Shown: piece after piece, positions 36,377 to 47,968 of the stretch | Layout: each line of letters opens with the position of its first letter | Position numbering within the stretch: position 1 is the first letter of the stretch | Source: Cunninghamia lanceolata | Lineage: Eukaryota > Streptophyta > Pinopsida > Cupressales > Cupressaceae | Reading direction: 5' to 3' | Length of the DNA stretch: 64,000 nucleotides | Assembly (NCBI GenBank): GCA_027924645.1 | Contig: BSBN01000297.1 | Location: 8,866,001 to 8,930,000 of the forward strand | The notes under the pieces: model-generated | Databases searched by the model: none | What the model was told of the DNA's origin: nothing | The model's input: the letters and a program-made list of their open reading frames with translations, nothing else | Translations under genes and position numbers: made by a program

Positions 36377-38047
36377 TAGTAGGCATGAGTTTTCCACAGT
36401 CCATAGTAGAAACAATAAGAATGCTTTTAGATTGAACTGTGTGTGTATTTAATTTTATTATTCTCTTTACTCATTATGAACCCTTCTATATTATACTTAT
36501 TATTTTAATATTATATATATGATTTCTCTCTAATTTTATCCTCTCTTATCTTTTCTTTTTATACTTATGTTTGATACTCAGAGCACTTTATATTTCCCAA
36601 CACATTTTTATTTGAGCTAACCTAGCCTTTTACATATATTATAATATTTTTACATTATTTGTCTCTTTTTAATGGTTCTATTATTATTTCCTTGTTCTTA
36701 ACATTTTGTTTTGTTGTCCCAACTAACCCTAATCCGTCTCCTCCTCATCCTTTTAAAGAGCAAACTTACAATTCTAATAATTAGAATACTAAGTGTGATT
36801 TGAAACGTGGAAGTAAATAAATACACACAATTTAATCCAAAAACATTGTTATTGTAAATAAAAATTAAAATTTACCTAAAATAGGTTTAAAATAAAACAA
36901 CTTAAATAATAATATACTTTTAAATAAATATATTTAAGATATCTATACTAATTTAATTACACCGTTATTTAAAGTCTATACCACCTTAAAAAAAAATGTG
37001 CCAAAAGAAAACACTAATAACATGTACATTATTATAGCTCAAAAACACCGCCACACTTACGTAGGGGGAAGAGGGGGTAATAAAAACCATGGAAAACAAA
37101 AGTCGTTAGGAAATAAAAATTTCAGTATGATAGTTATATACCGAAAGTTAAGCCCTGGGTTGTAAGAATGTTTGGAGAAAGTCAATGTCCCTTATAATCG
37201 TTCAAGTAGGTTGGTTGGACCTTTCCTCCCATGAATAGTGATGAAAGTAAAAGTATCCTTAAAAGGGGGCAAATGCAACGCACTGCTCCTTTTTGTCTCC
37301 TCGCTGTCTCTCGTGCTAATTTGCAGGCCTTCCTCTGTAGTTCCCTACAAATGGTCTCACTTATACACCTACTTTACGGCTTGAATTGTATACTGCCTCT
37401 ATACACTACATGCGATGAACTCAGATTAAGATATCTCTCTCTCTATTTGATGGGGATTTTAATACATATACAATCTTAAAAGATTTCCGGTATAATATGT
37501 TATAATATACTCCATCAAATTTATTCTAATATTGGCGACCCAGTATTTACAAATATAAAAGTTGAATAAAGTGCCAACAGGAAAAAGGGGGGAATTCTCT
37601 ATTTGTTTAAATGGCAATCTGGTTGAGATTGGAGATCCCATAACTACTTTCCAGATCCTTAAATTTGAATAAATATAGTAAGGATATAAACAGAAAGGCA
37701 CGCAGCCGTCAACGGTTTTTAATTCATAAGTTGGTCTCGCAGCCCTTACCAGGAAAGGTGGTTTGTCCTTTTAGTGAGGATATCGTCAAAAATGGCTGTT
37801 GTACCAGAAGCTGACAAGCGTCAAAAGGTTTCATCCACGTGAATGCTGAGGGGCATAAAAAATGGTAAAGTTGGTTTAGAAATAGGCGTATGACATGAGG
37901 GAACGGTATTGTAGGCCGTCAACACCTCTTAAATAGGGGAAATTTGCGCAACTTTAAGCAATTCCGTGAAAAGAGCATGATCTGAGCATCACGTCACCAA
38001 TAGACTGATTATTCTAGGTGCTACTCTTTTTTCTTACGCTACGAACT
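36377..38047. other. Intergenic DNA upstream of the peptide-like gene
   Basis: A/T-rich to about 37,000, then more balanced. Short open frames (37231-37479 plus, 37459-37701 minus) have no recognisable product. 37,700-38,047 probably belongs to the distal promoter of the gene at 38399. Confidence 0.35.
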
Positions 38048-38241
38048 AAAGGCTATCCAGACCAGAAAAAGCATGGGGCATGGATGTCGGATGCCATACC
38101 ACACATCTGTACTTACACTTGTTGGAAATCATAAAAGTATTGGAAATCATAAAATTATGATTTCCAACAAATACATATGTATGGTATGGCATCCGGCATC
38201 GATGCTCCCATGCTTTTTTTAGGCTGGATAGCCTTTTCCCC
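38048..38241. mobile_element. ~190 bp foldback element (MITE-like hairpin)
   Basis: Long inverted arms: 38048-38150 pairs with about 38152-38237 (for example AAAGGCTATCCAG with CTGGATAGCCTTT; GGATGCCATACCA with TGGTATGGCATCC; GTTGGAAATCATAA with TTATGATTTCCAAC). The flanks carry ACGAACT at 38041-38047 and 38242-38248, a likely target duplication of 7-8 bp as in hAT-type MITEs. A long-hairpin small-RNA precursor is an alternative reading. Confidence 0.75.
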
Positions 38242-38277
38242 ACGAACTCGTCTGCTACATTATCCAATACCAGCTAC

Positions 38278-38284
38278 TATATAA
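38278..38284 (+). promoter_or_regulatory. TATA box of peptide-like gene copy A
   Basis: TATATAA, 115 bp before the ATG at 38399 and about 37 bp after the foldback. The homologous sequence of copy B begins right after this box, so copy B lacks it. Confidence 0.55.
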
Positions 38285-38398
38285 CCACCTACGCCTCCTG
38301 TTAACAACATACTGAATACTCATTTACGAACAAACCAAAGTTTCAACTAGACTTCAATTCGTGTAGTTGAAAGGCTTAAAGCAAGCAAGAGGACTAAG

Positions 38399-38936
38399 AT
38401 GAACCCTCGAGCAATATTAATTTTGGTTGCATGTTTGGAGATGGCGGTTGTAATGGAAGGGCTCACAAATCTAGAAGCGAGGCTTGCAGCTCGAGAAGGT
38501 TGTTCTTAAATATCATCCACTTCAACAGTCAAAGGTCAATTTTAGCCAATAAAAATAGGACAAATATTTAACACATTTTATTGTGAATGATGTGTAAAAT
38601 TGCTATTGATTGTTTGACCATTGAAGTGGATGATATTTAAGTAGAGTAGCTCCAGAAGGTCCCAACCCATGCGGCAATTCTCATAATTTGTTGGAGCGGG
38701 TAGAATTTGGACCAAATCCAAGCAGCAATTCGATTGCGGTTGCAAAAGCAGGTCCTAACCCGGGTAGCAATTCATTCAGAGATCGCAAGCATGCTCAACA
38801 ATTCCGCATGTCTGGTGGCGGGATTACCCACGCAGGACATGAAAACATTGAGGGACAACTATTCTCCGGTGAATCAGCTACAGACATTGATAATTATTAT
38901 GTAAAACAAAATTTTAAGTTGGATAAAGAAATTTAA
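38399..38936 (+). pseudogene. Secreted GPNP-repeat peptide precursor, copy A, split by a MITE
   Basis: ATG 38399 opens a frame whose first ~21 residues (MNPRAILILVACLEMAVVM) look like a signal peptide, followed by LTNLEARLAAREG. The frame is broken by a 147 bp MITE at 38501-38647 with a TAA inside it. After the MITE, the frame continues in register once MITE and one duplicated target are discounted, and shows three tandem motifs: (E)GPNPCGNS, (F)GPNPSSNS and (A)GPNPGSNS, then FRDRKHAQQ. The GPNPxxN core resembles the C-terminal half of plant CLE signalling peptides (GPNPLHN), but the conserved R/P and H positions are missing, so the relation is uncertain. After about 38890 the frame enters sequence that is 3' non-coding in copy B, implying a deletion. 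Confidence 0.5.
38488..38660. mobile_element. 147 bp MITE inserted in peptide gene copy A
   Basis: A perfect 21 bp inverted repeat at 38505-38525 and 38621-38641 (starts CTTAAATATCATCC) extends imperfectly inward. Direct repeats AGCTCGAGAAGGT (38488-38500) and AGCTCCAGAAGGT (38648-38660), one mismatch, flank it as a target duplication; the element proper is 38501-38647. The long duplication is closest to Mutator-like MITEs (usually 8-11 bp). Copy B of the gene has no insertion. Confidence 0.82.
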
Positions 38937-39572
38937 CTATGACCCAAAAATAATAATATAAATTATTTTTAAAGTAAGTTATACCAGCAACAACATTTAG
39001 AGGTGGTATCAAATTATTGATAAGTATAGAAATATGTAACCTTTTTGATCAAGTATTGTACATTTAATTTTTTACCTCAAATAAAGCTATAAATATTTAT
39101 GTGGTGAGAGAGCAACAAGGAACAACTAAAACTTGCCATAAGGAATTCCATTGCTAGTAATGAAATGTTGCACCCTATTTATAAAACAAAAATAACAATG
39201 AAAGAATACTGTAGTCTTGTAGAAGTCTATCATGCATTTCTTTAAACCTTTGTTGTTCCTTTTGGGTTGCTGTGTCCCTTGTCTTCCTCTTTCATATTCA
39301 TAGTGGAAGTTTTAAAAATGTTAAGTTAGGAGTGAGTTATGGCTATTTTATTTTTAACTATATTTTTGCAATAAAACCCTAATAACCATATTGTTCACTT
39401 TCTTACCATTTTGGAAGTTTCTCGATATGCACTCTATTAATTTATAGAAGGTGGTAATGATTGGAGATGTTCTTCTATTGTCTTGAGAGTGTTTACCTTC
39501 TATTGTATTGAGAGTGTTTTGTGAAATATGGGCATTTTTTTCCCTAGACCTAGTGAAATGTGAACATTAATC

Positions 39573-40129
39573 ATAAATAAGATGGTTTTTCCACAAGTGT
39601 CTCTAGTTAAACTGTGTTGGAGTTTTTAAAGAATCAACGTTTCAAATCATACCACATGATCCATCTTTAGGATGTGAAGAACAACTTTAAGGAAATCATA
39701 TAGGAGAAAATTACAGTGTGAATGGATATAAATAGATAGGGGAGAGAAATTAAGGAAATGGCAAAAAAATAAGAAACAAAAACAATATATAAAAGCCAAA
39801 AAAATAAGAAAGAAAATTAAAAAAAAAGGAAAATTAGATTAACATAAAATAAACTTACTATAAAATACATGAAAAACATATAAATGAAAGAGAAATCAAA
39901 CTAAAAAAGGAGATAAGCAATTTGAAAAAAGTTTTTTCTTTTGTAAAAAGACTAAATAATTAAATACTGGAGAAGAAAAATCATGATAGAAAGGAATGGC
40001 ATAATGAGAAAACATTGTGACAAAACCTAAAAAAAAAAATAAAATGCCAATAATTATATATAACGAGACCAATTAATATGCCAATAATTATATATAATGA
40101 GAAACCTTTTGAAAGGTCCCATGTCGACA
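39573..40129. other. A-rich intergenic DNA
   Basis: Long A runs between 39,760 and 40,050; a ~38 bp direct repeat GCCAATAATTATATATAA at about 40046 and 40081. No gene seen. Confidence 0.45.
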
Positions 40130-40400
40130 TATCATTAATTGGCCCCAACCAATCAGGGAGGACTTGGGCAGTTGGTGCCCAAGTCTAAGACCCCCTTTTT
40201 AGTCTGGGATTGTACGCTCAAAATCGTGACTCCGGTTGCCTGGGGTTGTCGAGTCAGATTTTAGCACGCACATGGACCCTTCCCTCCTTGCCACGGGGCG
40301 ATCTGCCACATCACTCTCGCTCTCGTGGAAGTAGCTAGTTAAGAGGAGGCGAGACACGGCGGGGGTCTGGCTCGTTGGAGAGCTAGACTTCACAAAGAGG
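40130..40400. other. Small GC-rich island, unrecognised
   Basis: Composition shifts sharply to GC and CpG-rich sequence between A-rich flanks, with AATCGTGACTCCGG, CACGGGGCGATCTGCC and GAGACACGGCGGGGG. A minus-strand frame at 40199-40393 is open for 64 codons but matches no family I know. It could be a gene 5' end, an LTR R/U5 region or an insertion. Confidence 0.3.
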
Positions 40401-43400
40401 GGTCAGAAAGTTTTGTGGCCTTAGTTATTTTGTGCTAAGTTGAATGGTTTGTTCGATTACAGTTGTTATGAAGATAACCCTATGACCTGAAGGGTCACTA
40501 GTTTCTCTTCTCTTGTTGGGGTTTCTCCTATTCCACCTCTGTGTGGGTAAGCGATTACTTTCGATTATGTCCTCTTGTCTTTCAATTCATTGAATGAGTT
40601 CTCATTGTACTCGAAGTTGTCTACGTTCTATCAATAGGAGGACAAATGGATCTTGTTGTGGTAAAGTAAATGTCTCCTGTTGTAATCATGGATTGATCTC
40701 CTCAATCTCGCCAAGGATATCCCTCACCCACTCACCTCTTACTCCCAGGCACATTCATGAGCCAAGACAAGAGATAAGTATGTGTTGACTAACCTTAACT
40801 AGACTTAGGGTCTTGACCTAGGGTTTGGTTATGCTTTGACTTGTATTTACCTTGTAATGTGATCAAGGGTTTGACTAAATCGTAAATCATGGTTTACCTT
40901 GTGATGGTATCAAGAGTTTGCAAGTTATCTATGTTTTTTATCTTTTCTAGGGTTTTTAATATGCATGCAAAGATAAATGAAATGCAAATTTGTTTTTGTA
41001 CTTTTTTTAGTATTTTGGAATTGAAAAGATGCTTTAATCTATGAAAGGAAAATATGAATGCAACTAGAATGATATTAACCTAAATGTAATTACACTATGT
41101 TTTTGGGGTTTTGAATGTTTTGAGACAACTAATCTAGAAAAGGAGAATTGCAAGTAAACAAATCTAACCTAAGAATACAAATTACTTCTAAGATGCTAGA
41201 TCTATCAAGGAAAAAGCAATGAATTACTATTCCCAAGAGCAATTTTGATTTTTTAATTACTATCAATTGAATAAAGCAATAGAGGAACCTGAAAAGAATG
41301 AAGATTTGTGTGACTCCACTACCCTCAAAAATCCTTGATGTTGGCAGCCTCAAACCCTCTTGAAGCAGCGAGAAGATCTCTTGATGACAAGATGACACAA
41401 AGAAGCAAAAGAAGCTTGTTGAAGCTTGAAAGAGCTCAATGAGAGCTTTTGATGAGCACAATGGCATTGATTGAAGCAGCGTAACGATGCTTGATTGAAC
41501 AATGAACAAAATAAAAGGCACCTTCGTCCTGTGAGAGCACTAGAATGCTGATTTAGAGAGCAAAAACTTAGCAAGAGCTGTGTGCATAATGTATTTGGCT
41601 CTGTGGAAGAGCTTTGAAGCTATGCAACAATGAAAGCTTTGAAGCTTTGGAAAACTAAAGAAATAAATGAAGAAAGAGGCTCAATGGCCTGTGAAGAAGC
41701 TTGAAAAAGCTTGTGAAGATGAGAAGGGTATTCTCCAACTTGCTCAACTTGAGAAATAATGAAGAGGTGAGGGGTATTTATAGGTTAGAAGAAGGGAGTT
41801 GATTGAGAAGTTAACTCAATTGATTGATGAGTTAACAAGGATTGATTAGGGAGTGAACTAGGTTGATTACCCAGTGAACTCAGTTGATTAGGGACTGATA
41901 AATCAATAATAACTTACCACTGAAGAAGGATTGGAGTTGGAATAATGTATGAGATTGATTGAGTTATTAATTTTAGATCAAATGGAGTTAATTATGCATT
42001 TGTGGGTGCATGAAATAGTCAACTCCATATTAGGCATAAAAAATCATACGAACTGGAAGAAAAATGGGCAAAAATGGAGCTTTTTTGAGTGAGAAACTCA
42101 AGTTTTTCTACGGCTGGAAACGTGATAGGGTCACCCCTTTTTCTAGTAGGGTCACTTGGGGGTGATCCTAGGTCACCCAGGGGAGATCCTACATTTTTTT
42201 AGGGTCGCCTGGGGGAGATCTAGACAGGAGGGGTTTCAGAGGAAAAGCATGATGGGAGATGGTAGAGAAGAGAAAAAGGGGGTGTTCTACCTTTGGAAAT
42301 AGGTCAATCATGTGCAAGAATCCAAATCTCCACTTGCACTGTAGGATCTCCTGGGGGAGATCTGGAAATAATATGAGGAGATTTGGATTGGTTGAGTGAA
42401 ACTAAAAATTAAAAGTTGGAGATGGATAGGGGGGACCTCTAGAAGGCTTCTAGAGGGTGGATAAGATGAAAACATAGGGGAAAGGTGAAACTCACCTACA
42501 AGATGCTTACAAGGCTTAGGAATAGGGTTGAAAGCTCAAAAAATGCAAATCGACAAGTGTCACAAAAGTGTTGAAAATAGAGAGAGAAAACGACAAAGAG
42601 GAAACAACACAAGATAAGAAAGAAGACACATCATTAAGAGGTTTGCTGCTTAGAGGACATTATTTCATGCTTACATGTATGTGACAAGGATTAAAATCAT
42701 CATAGGGGTCCTCGTAGATGCTATGTGTGATTTTTGTGCTTACATATTTGCCCCCTCGGGAATGGTAGTCTACATGAAGGGTAGGTACCGTTCCTGAACT
42801 AGGCCTTACCTGTTGTCGATTTTCCCACAATTGTACCTACAATAACTAGTGTTAGTCTGACATATGAATAAATCAAAATGAATAATGAAAACTAAAATGA
42901 TGAACTTACCATAGATCATTCGGGTCTGACTAGTTGTTTTCCTTTGTTGGTGAGACCTGTAGGAATGTATACACACAAAATGATGCACGAAAGATGCATA
43001 AAAGTAAAAAGACAACATGCTAATCTAGAGAGGAGGAGAATAGATTCTCCTTTTATTGTAAATTTTGAAGAAGATATTTGATTTTTAGGGATTTTTGATG
43101 TTTTTACAATTTTTTTAGGTTTTTCTAATTTTTCTAATTTTTATGGTTTTTGTGAAGATTTTGCAAAGGTTTGATTTGGCACTCCTTGAGGTCTTTGAGA
43201 GACCTACATTTAAGATATTTCTACCCTTGCCCCCTTGCATGGTGAGACTCGTGTACTTGACTACATAGTATTGTTCTTTTGACTCATTGGAGGAGTGACT
43301 TGTGCTCAGACATTATTTTACACTTTATTGTTACAAGACTTGATTGATGAGATCCATACATAGCTTTAGTCGACATCTTGTACTTCACTTTCCCTTTTGT

Positions 43401-44987
43401 GCATACGGTTGGCTAGAACTTTTATTTTGCTTACGAGAATGGATACCTAAGATGATCACATATGGATGATGCAATTTATTTGTCTTTTTCAGAATATATA
43501 TATGAATGCAGGTGATGATATGCAGATGCAAGAACACAAGTGATGCTGAAATGAAACTTTATTTCTTTGAGACTCTTTTTCTGATTTTGGTATGAGTGCA
43601 ATGTGGAAAAAATGATAAGACTGCTCTCAAGTATGATTTTCAATCCAGGGGATTGCGAGTTGTCTTGATATAAGAAACCTATTCAAAGCTGTGAGATGGG
43701 AGTTAGAACTCAAATAGGGAGTGGGAGTGAAAATGGAGTGCTTCTGATTTTAGGCTTTGCTAAAGGCTAGACACTGATCCTTATCTAGATAAGACAATCT
43801 GACAAGCTTTCAACTTTAGACAAGTAGCAAATTTTATTGGTGTTCACTAGACTTAGATCAGAGATGGCAAGCAAGGTAGACCCGGGGTAAAGGATAAATA
43901 GGAAAGAACAAGGGTCCCTAGATAGAAGATGATCCTAAAGACTACTAGACTCTTGTCTTTGCTTAGCTAGTGTGTGCACGTGTGCTTTGTACCTTTATTT
44001 TTATTTTCTCTATTAGAATGTCACCCTTGAGGCTTCGAGCTTAGAATGATCTCCACCCAAGAGTACGGACATTCAACAATCTTCTCTCTTTCACTCTTTT
44101 TTTGAATCTTTTTTTGCTTTTTCACTTTTTTTTTGTATTTTTTAGCATGCCTCATTTGATTTTTCTCCTTTTTTTGGATTTTTTGACTTTTCAAGAAATG
44201 AATGCTTTTGATGTGCAACAATTTTGATCTCTCAATGCTCTTATTTTGATCACTATTTTTTTTATTCACTCGGATTTTAGATTGCTTCCTTCAGAGTTTT
44301 GATCCTCCTGATGTTTTTGGCCAGGAAAGATGAGGGGCTGAGTGCCACCTAAAGTTTTGTAATCTGTTTGGACTTCTCTTCTACTAGGGAAGAATTGGGA
44401 AGGTCTACTTGTAAGCTTCCTTTGAACACTGTAGGTTTGAATACTAACATTTTTAGACCTAACATCTTGACTTATTAAGACTGGGATTAGTGTAAAGCTA
44501 AGAGCTAGGGTTTTGATTAGAATCACTCGGAATGAAAAGGGGATAATGGTGATTGTGAAATAAAATGGGGAGTCTCTAGGTCCTGAAAGGATGATGTATA
44601 TCTAGGCAACCTTAGACTCCTTACTGAAATGAAAATAGTACCAGAGCAAGTCATTTACTATAATGCAAGATGAACATAATGAAACTAAAATGCAAGAAAC
44701 AAATTCTTTTTGACATTTTGATTTTTATAATTTTTTTGTGTTTTTATGTTTTATGACTTTTATGAGATACTAAACTCTTCTACTTCCATAATGCACAAGA
44801 TGTAGTGTTGTTTTTGACGTATTCCTTAACTATGTGTGGACCTATCTAGTTTGGTCTAAACATTACTTAGAAGTCTTTGCAAGGACACTTAAAGACTTGG
44901 TGTGAAAATGTCTTGGTATTCAGTGAGGAATTTTGTGTACTCACATGTTTCATTATTTGATGATTTGCTCCCTAGCTTTATCATTTT
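40401..44987. other. Retroelement-like non-coding DNA, no gene seen
   Basis: No supported coding frame. 42110-42370 contains repeated GGGTCACC and GGGGGAGATC phrases including an 18 bp palindrome. 44018-44075 matches 24470-24520, suggesting this is the 3' part of the minus-strand gypsy element whose protease remnant is at 45 kb. The minus-strand frames at 44021-44269 and 44266-44526 show no known domain. Confidence 0.4.
42345..42362. repeat. 18 bp palindrome GATCTCC-TGGG-GGAGATC
   Basis: GATCTCCTGGGGGAGATC: seven-base arms around TGGG. Half-copies (GGGGAGATC) recur at about 42180-42220. Confidence 0.7.
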
Positions 44988-46188
44988 CTATTCTTGTTGA
45001 GTTCCCATGTTTGTTTTGAAATTTTGAAGGGCAAATGATGTTGGTGTTGACTCTCCTAGTTTCTGTGTGGATTCTAGTTCTTCTTCTTCAGTCATGGTTT
45101 CAACCATAGGGATGTTTATGTCTAGTTCAATTGGAATGGCCACTAAATTAAATGGAGCATAATACTTTGTTAAGTTGGGATCAAAGGGGAATTCTCTTGT
45201 TTCCCCCTTCCATATACATTTTGAGGTCTTGTTTATGTTTGAAATTTGTTTTGATGTCTCTCCTTTTTCAAAAGTGTTGATTTTTTGGACCTCACTAGTG
45301 GTTTCCATGGACTTTCCCTTCTTTTTGACTTGTTCAACTCTATAAAGGCTAAAAGGATCAGGATCTCCTTTGATGATGTAGGTTTGTCCCATGTACGAGA
45401 AGTGTAATTCTTGAAATAATATGGAGGGAATGGCTCTCATCCTATGGATCCAAGGCTTTCATTGGATCATATTGTAAGTGGTTTCTTCATTGATGACATA
45501 AATTTTAGTTGGGAGGGTTTTAGGACCTAATGTGATTTGAATATTGACCTTACCCATGGCTTGAATGTTTGGGTTATCATGAATTCTAAGGATGGAATTT
45601 TGTTTTATGATTTGAGTTTCATCGTAACCCAATCTTTGAAGAAGAGAAAAGGAGACTATGTTGATTGGAGACCCATCATCGATCATTACATGTTTAATGG
45701 AATAATCTTGAACTTGGACTATCAGATTGAGGGGGAGGTCACCTTGTTTAGCTATGTCGTTGTCCGAGGGTAACTTTTCAAAATCAAATGTTGAAGAAGA
45801 ACACTTTTCACTTGGAGCATTTTGAAATAGATGGTCTAGATCTAAGGCTTTGAGGAGAGCATTCTTGTGCATAGGAGAACTCTTGATAAGCTCTAGCATG
45901 TGAGAAAATTTTGAGTTTTTGGAGGTGTCATCTGGTCATTCTGGCCCTTGTATGACACAAATTTCTTGATCTTTATCTAATTCCACAAGGCCTAAGGTGT
46001 TGGGACTAAGTTCTTCATCTTGGAAGAATGTGTCCATGAATGATTTATGTTGACGTTTTGGGAGGTTTAATATGAAGCAATGATACCCCTGACATGAATT
46101 GATCTCATGCCCCCTTCTCTTGTGAAATGAGCAATATTTATCATAATTGTGATCTTGAGTTTTATGATGATTATTGCAAGACTTCTTT
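44988..46188 (-). pseudogene. Ty3/gypsy gag-protease remnant, copy 2 of the RT-less family
   Basis: On the minus strand, from the junction at 46188, a zinc-finger-like YCSFHKRRGHEINSC (46.09 kb) is followed by an acidic linker with one TGA, then an open frame 45899-45459 with a retropepsin core: VMIDDGSPINIVSFSLLQRL (about 45690), tail ETTYNMIQ, a stop, and KPWIHRMRAIPS. The frame 45440-44988 continues into a linker with KGDPDPFSLYRVEQVKKKGK. The active site is DDGS, a normal variant for plant gypsy proteases. No RT or integrase follows. The right edge abuts copy B of the peptide gene abruptly. Confidence 0.72.
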
Positions 46189-46305
46189 TAACCACCTACA
46201 CCTCCTGTTAACAACATACTCAATACTCATTTTTGAACAAACCAAAGTTTCAACTAGACCTGAATTTGTGTAGTTGAAAGGCCTAAAGCAAGCAAGAGAA
46301 CTACG

Positions 46306-46767
46306 ATGAACCCTCAAACAATATTAATGTTGGTTGCATGCTTGGAGATGGCAGTTGTAATGGAAGGGGCAGGCCACTATTCGCTCACAAATCTGGAAGT
46401 GAGGCTTGATTCTCACAATTTGATGGAGCGTGTAGAGTTTGGGTCAAATCCAGGCAGCAATTCGATTACAGTTGCAAAAGTAGGTCCCAACCTAGGAGGT
46501 AATTCATTCAGAGATCGCAAACATGCTCAGCAATGACATGCAAACATTAAGGGACAACCGTTCTCTGGTGAATCACCTGTAGACATAGATAGAATTAAGG
46601 AGATGAGCGTCGTTTCTTTCAAACCTTCAACACCAGCTGCCACACACAATTACGTGGGTGCTCAGAACTGCAAGGCGAGAATAATCTGCGTTGACGAGAA
46701 TGGCACGCAAGTATTTAAAGCAACAATGATTATGGCCATTTGCATCCCCATAGATGTAGAGCTTTAG
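46306..46767 (+). pseudogene. GPNP-repeat peptide precursor, copy B, promoterless and broken
   Basis: ATG 46306 gives the same signal-peptide-like start (MNPQTILMLVACLEMAVVMEG), then AGHYSLTNLEVRL. The first motif is deleted; the second and third have drifted to GSNPGSNS and GPNLGGNS, followed by FRDRKHAQQ and a TGA at 46534-46536 caused by a deletion relative to copy A. Beyond it an open stretch with FSGESPVDID and, further on, KARIICVDENGTQVFKATM runs to TAG 46765-46767; this C-terminal segment is absent from copy A. The upstream TATA region is replaced by a gypsy fragment at 46188/46189. Loss of promoter and drift of motifs suggest it is dead, but the C-terminal segment shows what the full gene may have contained. 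Confidence 0.5.
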
Positions 46768-47279
46768 CAAATTCTTTACCCTTTGCAAAGCCAGCCAACA
46801 CCTCTGGTTTGGCATAGGAAACAACAAGCAGCTGGGTGATCTCTTTATTTAGCCCACCATTTACCTTGGGGGTTGTATATTTTCTTATTATTTATTCAAT
46901 TCTTGCCTTAAATTACATGGCAAAATAATACTGAGATAGAAATCATTTTTAACCATAATAACAAATATATACTATCCCTGAATCAAGTCGCAGGCTTTTG
47001 TTTGTTCCTTTTTAGGGAGAACTGAAATCTAATTAGTTAAATTTGTTTTAAATTTAGTTTTGTTATTTTGTTCTATATGGATTATATATATATAATTTAT
47101 CTTTATATAAAGTAATATAAATGACACTAATTCATTAAATTTTTTTTTTAATTGATAATTATTATGTAAAATAAAATTTTAAATTGGATAAAGAAGTTCA
47201 ACCCAAAAAATAATAATATAAATTATTTTTAAAATAAGTTATACTATTAACAACACTAAGAGGTGTTTTGATAGGTATA

Positions 47280-47484
47280 GATATATACAACCTTTTTGAC
47301 TAAATATCGCACATTTAAATTTTATCTCAAACAAAGCTATAAATAATTATGTGGCTAGAGAGCAACAAGGAACAACTAATAGATATATAGAGCATTTTTT
47401 ACCAAGTATTGCACATTTAAATTTTTATCTCAAACAAAGCTATAAATATTAATGTGTCAAGAGAGCAACAAGGAACAACTAAAA
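47280..47484. repeat. ~102 bp tandem duplication in duplication copy B
   Basis: Units start at 47280 and 47382, each with GCACATTTAAAT, CTCAAACAAAGCTATAAATA and GAGAGCAACAAGGAACAACT. Copy A has one unit. Confidence 0.9.
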
Positions 47485-47968
47485 CTTGCCATAAAGAATT
47501 CTATTGCCACTAGTGAAATGTTGCACCCTATTTATAAAACAAAAAATAGCAATGAAAGAATATTTGTAGTCTCTTAAAAGTCTGCCATGTATTTCCTTAA
47601 ACCTTTGTTGTTCCTTCTTTCATATGAATTTCACAATTCTTTAAACCTTTATTTTTCCTTTACTGCTATAAATTTCCTAGAAACCTCAAGGGTTGTTGTA
47701 TCCCTTGTCACCCCGTTTCTTTTCCATATTGAAAGTTTGAAAAATGTTAAGTTATGAGTGAGTTATGGCTATTTTACTTCTAACTATATTTTTGCAATAA
47801 AACCCTAAGAAATGATGATATGCTCTACTTTCTTACCTTTTGGAAGTTTCTTGATATGCTCTATTAATTTCTAGAAGGTGGTAATGATTGGAGATGTTCT
47901 TCTATTGTCTTGAGAATGTTTTGTGAAATTTGGTCATTTATTCCCTAGTACTGAATTGTGAACATTAA

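Larger units (their letters stand above)
38281..39572 (+). repeat. Segmental duplication, copy A
   Basis: Matches 46189-47968 in the same orientation: 5' untranslated part and coding region, then after a gap the 3' part (38885-39572 against about 47155-47968). Shared landmarks include AACAAACCAAAGTTTCAACTAGAC, in pieces, and GAGAGCAACAAGGAACAAC. Copy A has its own ~31 bp tandem duplication of CTTCTATTGT-TTGAGAGTGTTT at 39472-39530. Confidence 0.85.
46189..47968 (+). repeat. Segmental duplication, copy B
   Basis: Partner of 38281-39572. It starts at the base after the TATA box equivalent, at the gypsy junction. It keeps about 600 bp (46575-47155) that copy A lacks. The 3' part contains an internal ~102 bp tandem duplication at 47280-47484. 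Confidence 0.85.

Noticed and set aside
38046..38267. 73-codon minus-strand frame over the foldback
   Set aside because: It reads through both arms of an inverted repeat, so its composition is explained by the hairpin.
40130..40400. Plastid or mitochondrial DNA insertion
   Set aside because: I do not recognise any organellar gene sequence in it; composition alone is not enough.
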